Shown: positions 20,499-29,752 of the stretch, piece by piece
Layout of the letters: every line of letters begins with the position of its first letter
Numbering within the stretch: the stretch's first letter is position 1
NCBI GenBank assembly: GCA_013697725.1
Contig: JACCWI010000011.1
Span: 1-64,000 of the forward strand
DNA: 64,000 bases
Direction: 5' to 3'
DNA from: Tatlockia sp.
Lineage (GTDB): Bacteria > Pseudomonadota > Gammaproteobacteria > Legionellales > Legionellaceae
Notes under the pieces: generated by a model
What the model was told of the DNA's origin: nothing
Databases searched by the model: none
Seen by the model: only the letters and a program-made list of their open reading frames with translations
Translations under genes and position numbers: made by a program

Positions 20499-21041
20499 TC
20501 ATTGCCAAAATGAAACTGTCAAAATATTACAAGCAAGTAAACCAAAACTAGCGAGCACTGCGCTAAAATTTTCAAGTTCGAGTGATTGTTTGTAAATATA
20601 GGTGGTCACAATAAATTGCCACAAGGTTAATATTAATGTAAGAAATAAATATAAAACACCCACTATAAATAAAGCACCCTGCTTTAAATCAGCTCTGCTT
20701 AAAAAAGGTGTAATAATCAATAAAGGAAAGGCAAATAAATGTACAATAATATGGCTAGTTAATAAGCTTGTCAAAGTCTGCAGAGCGCGATTGGCTTTTC
20801 GGTAAATTTTAAGCAAAAGAAAGGTGTATACAAAATAAGAACAGAGCAGGGTCAACGCGGCCAAAATTGAAGTGGGCAGATTAAAAGATGATTTGGTATC
20901 GGCAAAATACCATTGCAGAATAATTAAGAAAAAATATAAAAAAGAGGCAAAAGCCATTAATATTGGCGAATAAGGTGTATTCTCTGGGCTTTCTTTTAAA
21001 ATGGTTACATACCAATAACGCTTAAAGAGCGTCTCCCACAT
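20499..21041 (-). CDS. Yip1-domain-like inner-membrane protein
   Basis: 180 residues with about five membrane spans (roughly 28-45, 58-78, 97-117, 126-150, 160-178). The layout and short loops fit the bacterial Yip1 domain family, which has no settled function. It sits between yhdP and mpl on one strand, 9 bp before mpl, so it is probably co-transcribed with mpl. The family call rests on topology and general resemblance; I see no catalytic motif. Confidence 0.6.
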   Translation of the reverse strand: MWETLFKRYWYVTILKESPENTPYSPILMAFASFLYFFLIILQWYFADTKSSFNLPTSILAALTLLCSYFVYTFLLLKIYRKANRALQTLTSLLTSHIIVHLFAFPLLIITPFLSRADLKQGALFIVGVLYLFLTLILTLWQFIVTTYIYKQSLELENFSAVLASFGLLACNILTVSFWQ

Positions 21042-21127
21042 AGGTCTATCCTTTTTAAGTTCTGCCTTAAGAAGTTTAGCTTAGCTCAGTTCAATTGTGA
21101 AAATTTTATCAACTCAAGCTAGCACTT

Positions 21128-24100
21128 TTAATTCCTTAAAGGAATTCTTCCAATTTTATTAACACTAACTTCTTGCACAGCAGGCTGTTGCCAAGGACCT
21201 GTAACCTTATAAGTATATCCACTGACTTTGTGCATCTCCTGATTAATAAGTTTAGATACAGCCCAAGTGGCAAAACCTAGAACCGGGCCACCTGCAATAG
21301 TTGCAACAATTGGAAGGCTTGCAGTAAGGTGAGGCGTTACTTTCAAATCCACATTATAAAATTGTTTTGCAAGATTTAAGTCTCCTTTTATAGAGGCATA
21401 AGCAACCGGGCCATCAATATAACTGTCTTGTGTATTCATTATGCCTTTATTGATAGCAAAACTGCCTTCAAACTTATCGAAGCTATAACCGGGCTTGGAT
21501 AAATCGCTAAAATCCAATTTCAAACGTCTTGGTATTGTTTGTAAGCTAAGGATAGATAATAATTTCCCAAAACCCATTTTTCCTTCAGTTTCAGGGCTGA
21601 GGTTCATTATACGGCCATTAAGTAGGTCTATTTTAACCTGTCCATCTAACTTTGCTAACTGAAAGTCAGAAAATTTACCTGCCCAACCCCCTTGAAATTG
21701 CATTCTTCCTCGCTGAGCCTCTATGGTAGGGTTAATTTTCAAGCGTTCTAAGCTCTTGGCAAGATTTGAGATTTTAAGATCAGCGTGAAGAGTAGTTGAA
21801 TCAATTTTATCTTGTTGTTGCCACTCACCTTTGACGCTAAGGAAGTAAAAAGGTGATTTAATTTCGCAATAATCAAGTTGCCATAATTTGGCTAAAGATT
21901 TAGATTTCAAACTAACAGCGCCTAAATCAAGCTCACCTAGTTTCAGTGAGGCAATTTGCATTTCAAGGTTTGGTAAGTCTAAGGGTTTCAGCTCTGAAAT
22001 TTTCTGCGGAGTTGTTTTATTAGTGAAGTTGTAATTCTTGATATTTAATTTATCAAATTGTCCGCTTAAGCTATTTGACTTAGGCTGATACTGTAACAAT
22101 CCTTCTATACTTTCTTGCTTTAATTGAATTGACCAAAGATCTTCAGTAGGTTTAAGAACTTTTAAAGTTAAATCTTTAAAATTTTCGTTCCAAATTAAAG
22201 CATCTTTAACTTTAAGGTTAACTGATTTTAACGCCTTTAATATCAATGATTGCTCAGTCGAAACTGGAAATCTGGTCTTTAAATCAAGCCATTGTTGCAG
22301 ATCAAACGATTCTAAAGACCCTGTTATATGTAACCCTTCACTAGATAGTGTTTTTAATTGGCCGGTGCCAAGATGAATTTCACCATTTCTTAATCCGAGT
22401 CCCCCTTTTTTAGGAAGAAACCATAAATTTGAGCTCAACCTGTTATCGTAGTTTAAATTTAATCTTGATGCTTTTTGGGGATTAAAATCAATTGCCAAGC
22501 TGAGCGGTGTTTTATCTGTAGCGGCTTTTCCTAAGGGTGGGGGCAAATCAATTGCAAGACCTTCCAATGAGGTTTCAAGATGCAATTTATCTAAATCGTT
22601 GGGTTCATCAGTCAGTTTTAATACAGATTCCACCCGTGCCGAACCGCTAAGAAAGGATGGGGGAATATTCAATTTTTTATTTAAAACTTCAGCGGTTAAT
22701 TGCCCGGAGATTTTCACCTCGGTAAAAGGATTAGCACCCTGAAATGACTTAATAGATAGATTAGCCGGGCTCTCATATAATAATGCGGTTAATTTGGAAT
22801 TAATAATACCTAACTGATTAAATTGCAAACTTCCATCTAATTTTCTCAATTTTAGATTATCCATACTGTGGCTAACATTGAGTTGATTGTTATTAAAGTT
22901 GATATTTCCATAAGCTAAGATCTTGTCATTTTCAGGATATAGAGGTGCTTCTATTTGTAAATCAAAACCAAGCAAGCCTTTTAACTCCAGCATCGACAAA
23001 GCAGATAATTTTTTGTTTAATGGCGAGGTTATGATTGCTCTTAAAAGCTCTTCTGCCTTGAGGTCAAAATGAGTTTGGAAAAGGAGGATTTCTCTATCTA
23101 AACCAAGATCATCAATTTTTATTTTAGAGTTATAACTAGTCATTTTAGCTAGGGTGGCATGGATAATATCTGCTTCTAAATTTCTTTTATTAACGCGTAA
23201 ATTTAAAGTCATATTTTTGACTGGTGTCCAGCCATGCGCATAAGTTAGCTCTGCTCCTTTGATTTGTGTATTAACTACAAATTCACCCTCTTGTTTGTCA
23301 AAGGGGAATTCGGCAATGGCGCCTTTAATGAATAAATCTCCACTTAATTCACCAAGGTGCTTTATGTCTTTTTTTAGCCAAGCTTCAAGCTTGGGTTTCA
23401 AATGATTGCTTGGCAGATAAGGTAATAATAATTCGGCATTTTTACCTGAAAATAAAGCATTTAAATTAAGTCTTCCCGATGAATCAGCAGTTATTTGGTC
23501 AATTTTCCCTTGTGCATTTAATAAAAAATTAGGATGAGCAAGATTGAGCTGCTCAATATTTATGAGTAAACCATCATTTGCTTTTCGCCAATCAAAAGCT
23601 GACTGCAATGAAGTTAGGGTTAATGGTTTTTGTTTTTTTTGACTAACCTTTATTTTTTTACCAGCCAACTCTAAACGTCCTTCTTCTGGCCGCCAGTACA
23701 ATGCACCCGAAAGATTATTAACACCATTCCCTGATAATCCCTGCCAACCTAAGTCCGAGAATCGAGTTAATACATAACTCAGATTAGACGACTTAAACTG
23801 CATTTGTGTTTCACTGAGATTACCATGAGGCCTGGTTGCAAGAATTGGCTTAAAACTATCTGGCCAAGTTATTGAAGTGGTGAGTAACGATTGGAGTACA
23901 ATATTTTTTATAAAAACAAAATAATCTTGATTCTCTTTCTTATAGTTGACCATAAATGCATTTTTAGGCCAACGTGTATTTGCTAAACTTAAATACACTT
24001 CATCCGCAGCTAATTGCCAACCTTCACTAGTTGGCTTCCAAGCTAAATTCGCTTTCAAAGTTTGAATTATTTGTTTTTTTTGAGTGTTCTCATCAAGCCA

Positions 24101-24940
24101 GTCAAGCTGATGAAAGCGCATATTGGCTTGCACATTTTGTGGCTGTCCTTTTTCAAGATCAACCCATAATTTGATAGACCCCTCTCCACCTTTTATTTGG
24201 AAACGGGAATGAGGCACGAAAGCCTGCCATTGAACCGGTAGTAAATGTTGTACTGAGAAAAAAATATGGCCCTTTGCTTTGTTTAGCGCGAAGGGATCTA
24301 AAATCAGATCTGCAAGCACTTGAAAATTAGTTTCTGTATTTTGTGCAAGTTTTCCTTTTCCATTGACATAATAATGCCCAGCATGATTTGCGATTTTAAG
24401 TTGAAGGTTGGAAAGAGGGATGAAAGTTCCATCCTGCATATAGACCTGCGCTGAAATATTTTTGATGACAATTTTTTGCTGCGCTAAAATCCAGGCAAGA
24501 ATGGGCTTAGATGTGGACAAATCCCATTTTAACTGATGATTAACTAGGCCATCGATTCCATCAATTCGCCATGACTCCTGCTCTTGATGAAGCCCTAAAT
24601 GTAAATCTTCAATTAATAAAATTCCAGGTTGAATTTGCCAGTGCCAGAGTGAGCTTAGAATATTAATACCAATCAATAAATTATCTAATTTAATAACTTC
24701 AGATTTGCCATCAGATATCGATATTTGATTTAATTTAATAACCGGCTCGAACCAATACCAACCGGTTTCCATCGTTTTAATTGTAACTTTTTCACCAAAA
24801 ACCGTGGACAAATGCTGTTCAACTTCAACTTTGTATTGTTTAGCAAAAGGAGTTAATGCTCGGAATAAGCTGGAAATAATTGCTGCTACTATCACAAGGC
24901 AGGCCAGAATTACCCAGCATCGTTTTAAAAAATTAGTCAA
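21128..24940 (-). CDS. yhdP: YhdP-family AsmA-like envelope protein
   Basis: 1270 residues, the usual size. One N-terminal membrane span (about 8-28) is followed by a very long periplasmic region of repeated beta-groove units (for example LNLRVNKRNLEADII, LDGQVKIDLLNGRIMNLSPETEGKMGFGKLLSILSLQTIPRRLKLDFSDL). The C-terminal AsmA-type block ends with a GYTYKVTGPWQQPAV segment. Proteins of this family bridge inner and outer membranes as lipid conduits together with TamB and YdbH. Role assigned by family, not by local context. Confidence 0.9.
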   Translation of the reverse strand: MTNFLKRCWVILACLVIVAAIISSLFRALTPFAKQYKVEVEQHLSTVFGEKVTIKTMETGWYWFEPVIKLNQISISDGKSEVIKLDNLLIGINILSSLWHWQIQPGILLIEDLHLGLHQEQESWRIDGIDGLVNHQLKWDLSTSKPILAWILAQQKIVIKNISAQVYMQDGTFIPLSNLQLKIANHAGHYYVNGKGKLAQNTETNFQVLADLILDPFALNKAKGHIFFSVQHLLPVQWQAFVPHSRFQIKGGEGSIKLWVDLEKGQPQNVQANMRFHQLDWLDENTQKKQIIQTLKANLAWKPTSEGWQLAADEVYLSLANTRWPKNAFMVNYKKENQDYFVFIKNIVLQSLLTTSITWPDSFKPILATRPHGNLSETQMQFKSSNLSYVLTRFSDLGWQGLSGNGVNNLSGALYWRPEEGRLELAGKKIKVSQKKQKPLTLTSLQSAFDWRKANDGLLINIEQLNLAHPNFLLNAQGKIDQITADSSGRLNLNALFSGKNAELLLPYLPSNHLKPKLEAWLKKDIKHLGELSGDLFIKGAIAEFPFDKQEGEFVVNTQIKGAELTYAHGWTPVKNMTLNLRVNKRNLEADIIHATLAKMTSYNSKIKIDDLGLDREILLFQTHFDLKAEELLRAIITSPLNKKLSALSMLELKGLLGFDLQIEAPLYPENDKILAYGNINFNNNQLNVSHSMDNLKLRKLDGSLQFNQLGIINSKLTALLYESPANLSIKSFQGANPFTEVKISGQLTAEVLNKKLNIPPSFLSGSARVESVLKLTDEPNDLDKLHLETSLEGLAIDLPPPLGKAATDKTPLSLAIDFNPQKASRLNLNYDNRLSSNLWFLPKKGGLGLRNGEIHLGTGQLKTLSSEGLHITGSLESFDLQQWLDLKTRFPVSTEQSLILKALKSVNLKVKDALIWNENFKDLTLKVLKPTEDLWSIQLKQESIEGLLQYQPKSNSLSGQFDKLNIKNYNFTNKTTPQKISELKPLDLPNLEMQIASLKLGELDLGAVSLKSKSLAKLWQLDYCEIKSPFYFLSVKGEWQQQDKIDSTTLHADLKISNLAKSLERLKINPTIEAQRGRMQFQGGWAGKFSDFQLAKLDGQVKIDLLNGRIMNLSPETEGKMGFGKLLSILSLQTIPRRLKLDFSDLSKPGYSFDKFEGSFAINKGIMNTQDSYIDGPVAYASIKGDLNLAKQFYNVDLKVTPHLTASLPIVATIAGGPVLGFATWAVSKLINQEMHKVSGYTYKVTGPWQQPAVQEVSVNKIGRIPLRN

Positions 24941-25098
24941 TGCAGATTAGTCGAGTTAGAGGCAGAGTTTTTACTATATCACTATTTTGTAGATATATAT
25001 TCTTTCTTTCCTGTTGGACATGCCAGATCTCAGGATAAACTATAAAACTATGCTCCACTCTGCCATTTACCTCGTCACTCAAGTTAAATTTTCAGTGC

Positions 25099-26424
25099 TT
25101 AAACTGAATACCCCTCTTCACGCATCTTTGCTAACTTATATCGTAATGTACGTTCACTAATGCCCAGGATAGTTGACACTTCTTGTCTGTTACCATGATG
25201 GAGCTTTAAGGTTTTTTCAATCAAATCAAATTCATGATTTTGTAAGCTCTTATCCTCTATTTTTTCTTTTACCTGGTCAGATTTAGGTCGAAGTTCTTCG
25301 ATTTCATCTGCGGGCAGCTGTAAATCACAGACTTGAATAATACCATTAGATTGCAGCACTAGAGCACGTTGCACCACATTATCAAGTTCACGAGCATTAC
25401 CTGGCCAACTGTAGTCCAACATTGCTTTATTCGCTTCTTCGCTAAAGGCAGGAATTAAGGGATTATTGTGACAATGACGGCGAATCAAGTAATTGGCCAA
25501 AGGAATAATATCACAGGTTCTCTCTCGGAGCGGTAACCAATAAAGGGGGAAAACATTCAAACGATAATACAAATCTTCACGAAAACGACCAGCCTTGACT
25601 TCATCGACTAAATTTCGATTGGACGTTGCTAACACCCGCACATCGAGGTTAATTAATTTAGTAGCCCCTATTCGCTCAACTTCTTTCTCTTGTAAAACTC
25701 TTAATAATTTAGCTTGTAGGCTCAAACTCATTTCACTCACTTCATCAAGAAGCAAAGTTCCGCCTTGTGCCTGTTCAAATTTTCCGGGAGTTGCCTTGTA
25801 GGCGCCAGTGAAGGCTCCTTTTTCATAGCCAAATAAAGTTGCTTCTAACATCTGCTCGGGGATAGCAGCACAGTTAATTGCAATAAAAGGATTCGCGCGG
25901 CGAGGTGAATGATCGTGAATAAAATGGGCCAAGACTTCTTTGCCTGTTCCGCTTTCACCACTAATCATTACGCCAACCTCAGATTGGGCAACACGTAAAG
26001 CCATCGATAACAGGGCCTGGCTTTTTGGATCTTGAGCCACGGGTTGGCTATCATCTTCAGCCATTGACGGTTTAATGTAGCGTTTTATTTTTTCAGTTAG
26101 AGCATGGGCACTAAAAGGTTTTTGCAGATAATCAACCGCACCATGTCGCATCGCCGCTACAGCCTCTTCAACAGTGCCATTGGCTGTCATTAGAATAACA
26201 GGCACACCCGGATTGCGACGTTGGATTTCAGCAAGCAATTGCTGACCTTCCATCTTATCCATGCGAATATCAGTTAAAACAATGGCTGGGCTATGGCGCT
26301 CAAGCATTGCAAGGGCTTCTTTGCCATCTTTTGCAGCGAGAAATGAATGACCAGCAAGATTCATAGTTTCTGCGAGTGCTTCGCGTAAAACCGGGTCATC
26401 CTCAACAATTAGTACATCGCTCAT
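25099..26424 (-). CDS. fleR: Sigma-54-dependent response regulator, FleR-like
   Basis: About 441 residues from ATG 26424, which has AAAGGA at good spacing; the frame extends to a TTG two codons earlier. It has a receiver domain with phospho-Asp52 (LTDIRMD), a sigma-54 activator ATPase with Walker A GESGTGKE at about 156-163, the sigma-54 contact loop GAFTGA at about 203-208, and the arginine-rich FREDLYYRLNVFPL. A C-terminal Fis-type helix-turn-helix (GNRQEVSTILGISERTLRYKL) completes it. The pattern fits FleR, which with kinase FleS activates middle flagellar genes. No fleS or flagellar genes are in the window, so the name rests on protein resemblance. Confidence 0.8.
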   Translation of the reverse strand: MSDVLIVEDDPVLREALAETMNLAGHSFLAAKDGKEALAMLERHSPAIVLTDIRMDKMEGQQLLAEIQRRNPGVPVILMTANGTVEEAVAAMRHGAVDYLQKPFSAHALTEKIKRYIKPSMAEDDSQPVAQDPKSQALLSMALRVAQSEVGVMISGESGTGKEVLAHFIHDHSPRRANPFIAINCAAIPEQMLEATLFGYEKGAFTGAYKATPGKFEQAQGGTLLLDEVSEMSLSLQAKLLRVLQEKEVERIGATKLINLDVRVLATSNRNLVDEVKAGRFREDLYYRLNVFPLYWLPLRERTCDIIPLANYLIRRHCHNNPLIPAFSEEANKAMLDYSWPGNARELDNVVQRALVLQSNGIIQVCDLQLPADEIEELRPKSDQVKEKIEDKSLQNHEFDLIEKTLKLHHGNRQEVSTILGISERTLRYKLAKMREEGYSV

Positions 26425-26658
26425 GGACAAATCCTTTTGTAAATTTGTTTATTCTCTACCTTGCTCTCTAATATTCTAAATAAGGCTTTGCAAGGCTCCT
26501 GGAAAAAGCTAAAGCATAAAACCTTAAATTTATAGTACAGCATAAAGACTGCCTAACCTAGTCAAGAATTCATTTAAACTTTGAAAAGCTCAGTTCTACT
26601 ATTCCCTTTAAATCATGTATCATTAATTGCAGATTGAAAAGCTTAAAACAGGAAAATT

Positions 26659-27360
26659 ATGCAAAGCCTGCAGTTTTTATTAAATTTCATTTCACATATC
26701 GACCTTTATCTCTTTGATTTCGTATCCAATTACGGAACTTGGACTTATCTGGTTTTATTTCTTATTATTTTTTGCGAAACCGGTTTAGTAATCATGCCCT
26801 TTCTTCCCGGTGATTCTCTACTTTTTGTGGCTGGAAGCATTGCGGCTCAATCGGGTCAACCTCTGTCCATTATAGTGTTGTTAATTTTATTAATCATTGC
26901 GTCCATCCTGGGAAATCAGCTTAATTATTTCATTGGCCGAATGATTGGTTCGAAAGTTTACTCAGCTAAACGCTCTTGGTTTGTCAATAAAAAGCACCTA
27001 AATTCCACCCACCTTTTTTATGAAAAACATGGTGGCAAAACAATTATTTTTGCGCGGTTTATGCCGGTTATCCGCACGTTCGCGCCCTTTGTAGCAGGAA
27101 TCGGGCATATGTCTGTGATGCAATTTTCACTATATAATGTTGTTAGTGCCTTAATTTGGATTGGAAGTTTATTGGGTTTAGGCTATTTCTTTGGTTCCTT
27201 ACCCTGGATTAAAAACAATTTTACTCTGGTAATCTATGGCCTGATTCTTCTTTCAATTATGCCGCCGATTATTGCGCTTATGATTCGTAAATTTCGAGTG
27301 TCATCCTGTGAGAAAACTACACTTGAGATTAAAGACAGAACAGGCTCTTGCAACGATTGA
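26659..27360 (+). CDS. DedA-family inner-membrane protein
   Basis: 233 residues. The signature is intact: ETGLVIMPFLPGDSLLFVAGSIA (about 41-63), the GNQLNYFIGRMIG segment, and FYEKHGGKTIIFARFMPVIRTFAPFVAGIG with the conserved Arg and Pro. There are about five or six membrane spans. DedA proteins affect membrane potential and act as flippases or scramblases for lipid carriers such as undecaprenyl phosphate. ATG 26659 is preceded by ACAGGA. The stop is four bases before the next gene. Confidence 0.92.
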   Translation: MQSLQFLLNFISHIDLYLFDFVSNYGTWTYLVLFLIIFCETGLVIMPFLPGDSLLFVAGSIAAQSGQPLSIIVLLILLIIASILGNQLNYFIGRMIGSKVYSAKRSWFVNKKHLNSTHLFYEKHGGKTIIFARFMPVIRTFAPFVAGIGHMSVMQFSLYNVVSALIWIGSLLGLGYFFGSLPWIKNNFTLVIYGLILLSIMPPIIALMIRKFRVSSCEKTTLEIKDRTGSCND

Positions 27361-27364
27361 TACA

Positions 27365-27838
27365 ATGCGTATTTATAAATTAACAATAAGTTATTTATTC
27401 TTCTATTTTTTGTTTGGAATTCTAATTTTTCTTTTATTTTTTGGTTGGAATGATAGCTTAAAAATTTTGATGCAATCCCCTTTAGAAAGTAGCTTTAGTG
27501 GAGGATTGATTTTTGTTTCTGCATTATTCGGTTCTATTTTAATCATCGCTAAAATGAAAGAACGTTTATCAGTGGAACCCTATCCTTATTTTATGATGGG
27601 CTTTTATGTAGGTAATTGCTCCCTACTAATTTTATTTTTACTCGATGCTTTATTTCGTAAATTTATCATTTTGAAATTTCCAGAATTAATAGCGGTTCTA
27701 CTTTCTTTCTTAGCAGAGTTATTGTTTAGTTATATAATTGGATGGGCATTTTTAGCTCTAATACCTGCCTGGATAAGCGCTTATCTAACTTATAAATTAT
27801 TTGCTAATACCACTGATATAAATATTGGACCTTCTTAA
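27365..27838 (+). CDS. Small four-span membrane protein, unknown function
   Basis: 157 residues from ATG 27365, four bases after the dedA stop; a GTG at 27308 would overlap dedA by 53 bp and add a non-hydrophobic leader, so I prefer the ATG. Four predicted membrane spans (about 7-27, 41-60, 78-98, 110-138 in this numbering) rich in Leu, Phe and Ile. I recognise no family motif. Its stop overlaps the end of convergent rarA by four bases. Probably co-transcribed with dedA. Confidence 0.65.
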   Translation: MRIYKLTISYLFFYFLFGILIFLLFFGWNDSLKILMQSPLESSFSGGLIFVSALFGSILIIAKMKERLSVEPYPYFMMGFYVGNCSLLILFLLDALFRKFIILKFPELIAVLLSFLAELLFSYIIGWAFLALIPAWISAYLTYKLFANTTDINIGPS

Positions 27839-29145
27839 TTTTTAGATTTTTTCTTGGCTTCGGTATCTAATTTGTCTAAAAAATCCATTTTTTCTGCAAT
27901 TTTGCTTTCCAAACCCCTGAGCACGGGCTGATACCAATTCGGTTTTTTTAAACCTTCGGGAAAATAATTTTCACCCGCAGCATAGGCATTGGGTTCATCG
28001 TGGGCATAGCGATAGGCATGACCATAGCCTAAATCTTTCATTAATTTTGTAGGTGCATTACGTAAATGGGTAGGCACTTCGCGTGATTTATCTTTTTTTA
28101 CAAAAGCCATGGCTTTATTAAACGCAAGATAACCAGCATTGCTTTTAGGAGCAACAGCCAGGTAGATTAAGGCTTGAGCCAGGGCTAGCTCACCCTCCGG
28201 TGATCCTAAGCGTTCATAGGTAAGAGCTGCGTCATTTGTCATTTGCATAGCTTTAGGATCGGCAAGGCCAATATCTTCCCATGCCATTCTTACAATACGT
28301 CGCGAAAGGTAATGAGGGTCGACACCGCCATCGAGCATACGGCAGAACCAATATAAAGCAGCATCAGGGTTTGAGCCTCGCACTGATTTATGCAGAGCAG
28401 AAATTTGATCATAAAAATTTTCTCCACCTTTATCAAAGCGACGACCACTAGGGCTAAGGGCATTTTTTATCAACTCTTCACTAATCTCATTGGTTCCTGC
28501 AAGTGCAGCACTATTATTGAGTTGTTCTAATAAATTATATAAGCGACGAGCATCACCATCTGCATAGCTTAGTAATTGAGCGATTGCTTTTTCATCAAAG
28601 TCTAAATGCGGCATAGCTTCTTTACGAGCACGAGTAATTAATTGCCTAAGTTCAAGGTCTGATAAAGAATTTAATACATAAACCTGCGCTCTTGAAAGTA
28701 AAGCTGAGTTAACTTCAAAGGACGGATTTTCAGTGGTTGCACCGATAAAAGTAAGAAGACCTGATTCAGTAAAAGGCAGTAAGGCATCTTGTTGGGATTT
28801 ATTAAAGCGATGAATTTCATCGATGAACAGTATCGTCTGCCTTTGATGGGTTAAATTTTGTTTGGCCAGCTCGACTGCAGCGCGAATATCTTTCACGCCT
28901 GAAAAAACCGCAGACAAGGCTATCCATTCACAATCAAAAGTATTAGCACATAAACGAGCCAAGGTTGTTTTGCCAACACCAGGCGGTCCCCAAAAAATCA
29001 TGGAATGTGGTTTTTTGGACTCAAAGGCTACGCGAAGTGGTTTAGATGGTGCAAGTAAATGGGATTGGCCAACCACCTCATTCCAATGTTTAGGTCGTAA
29101 TTTTTCAGCAAGAGGAATCGTGGGCTGGCTATTAAACAAAGTCAT
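27835..29145 (-). CDS. rarA: Replication-associated recombination protein A (MgsA)
   Basis: 436 residues. Clamp-loader-like AAA ATPase: Walker A GPPGVGKT at 53-60, Walker [13 protein letters not shown] near 100, sensor-1 [10 protein letters not shown], then the RarA-specific C-terminal helical tetramerisation domain ([41 protein letters not shown]). It acts at stalled replication forks. ATG 29145 overlaps the lolA stop by four bases, so it is translationally coupled to lolA in the conserved ftsK-lolA-rarA operon. Confidence 0.95.
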   Translation of the reverse strand: MTLFNSQPTIPLAEKLRPKHWNEVVGQSHLLAPSKPLRVAFESKKPHSMIFWGPPGVGKTTLARLCANTFDCEWIALSAVFSGVKDIRAAVELAKQNLTHQRQTILFIDEIHRFNKSQQDALLPFTESGLLTFIGATTENPSFEVNSALLSRAQVYVLNSLSDLELRQLITRARKEAMPHLDFDEKAIAQLLSYADGDARRLYNLLEQLNNSAALAGTNEISEELIKNALSPSGRRFDKGGENFYDQISALHKSVRGSNPDAALYWFCRMLDGGVDPHYLSRRIVRMAWEDIGLADPKAMQMTNDAALTYERLGSPEGELALAQALIYLAVAPKSNAGYLAFNKAMAFVKKDKSREVPTHLRNAPTKLMKDLGYGHAYRYAHDEPNAYAAGENYFPEGLKKPNWYQPVLRGLESKIAEKMDFLDKLDTEAKKKSKN

Positions 29146-29750
29146 TGTTGCACAACATCCGTCCCTTTTGGGGGCTTGAATTGAAACAATGCAGCTTCAA
29201 CTTTAGGATTTGTTTTAACCTTTAACAGATCAACAATAGTATGCTGACCTAATTGATCAAATAATTCGAGACCCATCAAAATATTATTATTAAAAATTAA
29301 TTTTAAGCGCTGAAAATTCGCTTTGTCTGATTTAGCATGCAAATCATAGGATTGATTGGTACCGGTATTCTCAAGGCTAACCTCAAAATCTCGGGCTACT
29401 GTATTATCATAGCTGCTTAAAAACAAGGCTGCAGTCCCACCCATTCCTTCTTCCTGCTTTTTAACAGTGACCTGTTCTAAATCGACATCGTAAACCCATA
29501 GTTTTTTTCCATCGGCGACAACTAATTGCGCCATAGGTTCTTTGGTTTGCCAGCGAAATCGTCCAGGACGTTCAAGAGCCATGGTTCCAGAAGATTTTGA
29601 AATTTCTCGATTTTTGCTTTTGACTACCTGTTTAAAATTCGCGGTTAGAGTTCGCATGGCATTTAACTTCGCTTGAAGATCTTCACCTGCAGATTGGCAA
29701 AAAGCACTACCGGCAAAAATTAAGCTAATAAATAAAATTAATGATTTCAT
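29142..29750 (-). CDS. lolA: Outer-membrane lipoprotein carrier LolA
   Basis: 202 residues with a signal peptide of about 18 (ending SAFCQSA). ARTLTANF-type strand (LRTLTANFKQVV family equivalent: MRTLTANFKQVV), GTMALERPGRFRWQTKEPMAQLVVADGKKLWVYDVDLEQV and the conserved arginine and hydrophobic pocket residues match LolA. It ferries lipoproteins across the periplasm from LolCDE to LolB. Middle gene of ftsK-lolA-rarA: it starts two bases after ftsK ends. Confidence 0.95.
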   Translation of the reverse strand: MKSLILFISLIFAGSAFCQSAGEDLQAKLNAMRTLTANFKQVVKSKNREISKSSGTMALERPGRFRWQTKEPMAQLVVADGKKLWVYDVDLEQVTVKKQEEGMGGTAALFLSSYDNTVARDFEVSLENTGTNQSYDLHAKSDKANFQRLKLIFNNNILMGLELFDQLGQHTIVDLLKVKTNPKVEAALFQFKPPKGTDVVQQ

Positions 29751-29752
29751 AA

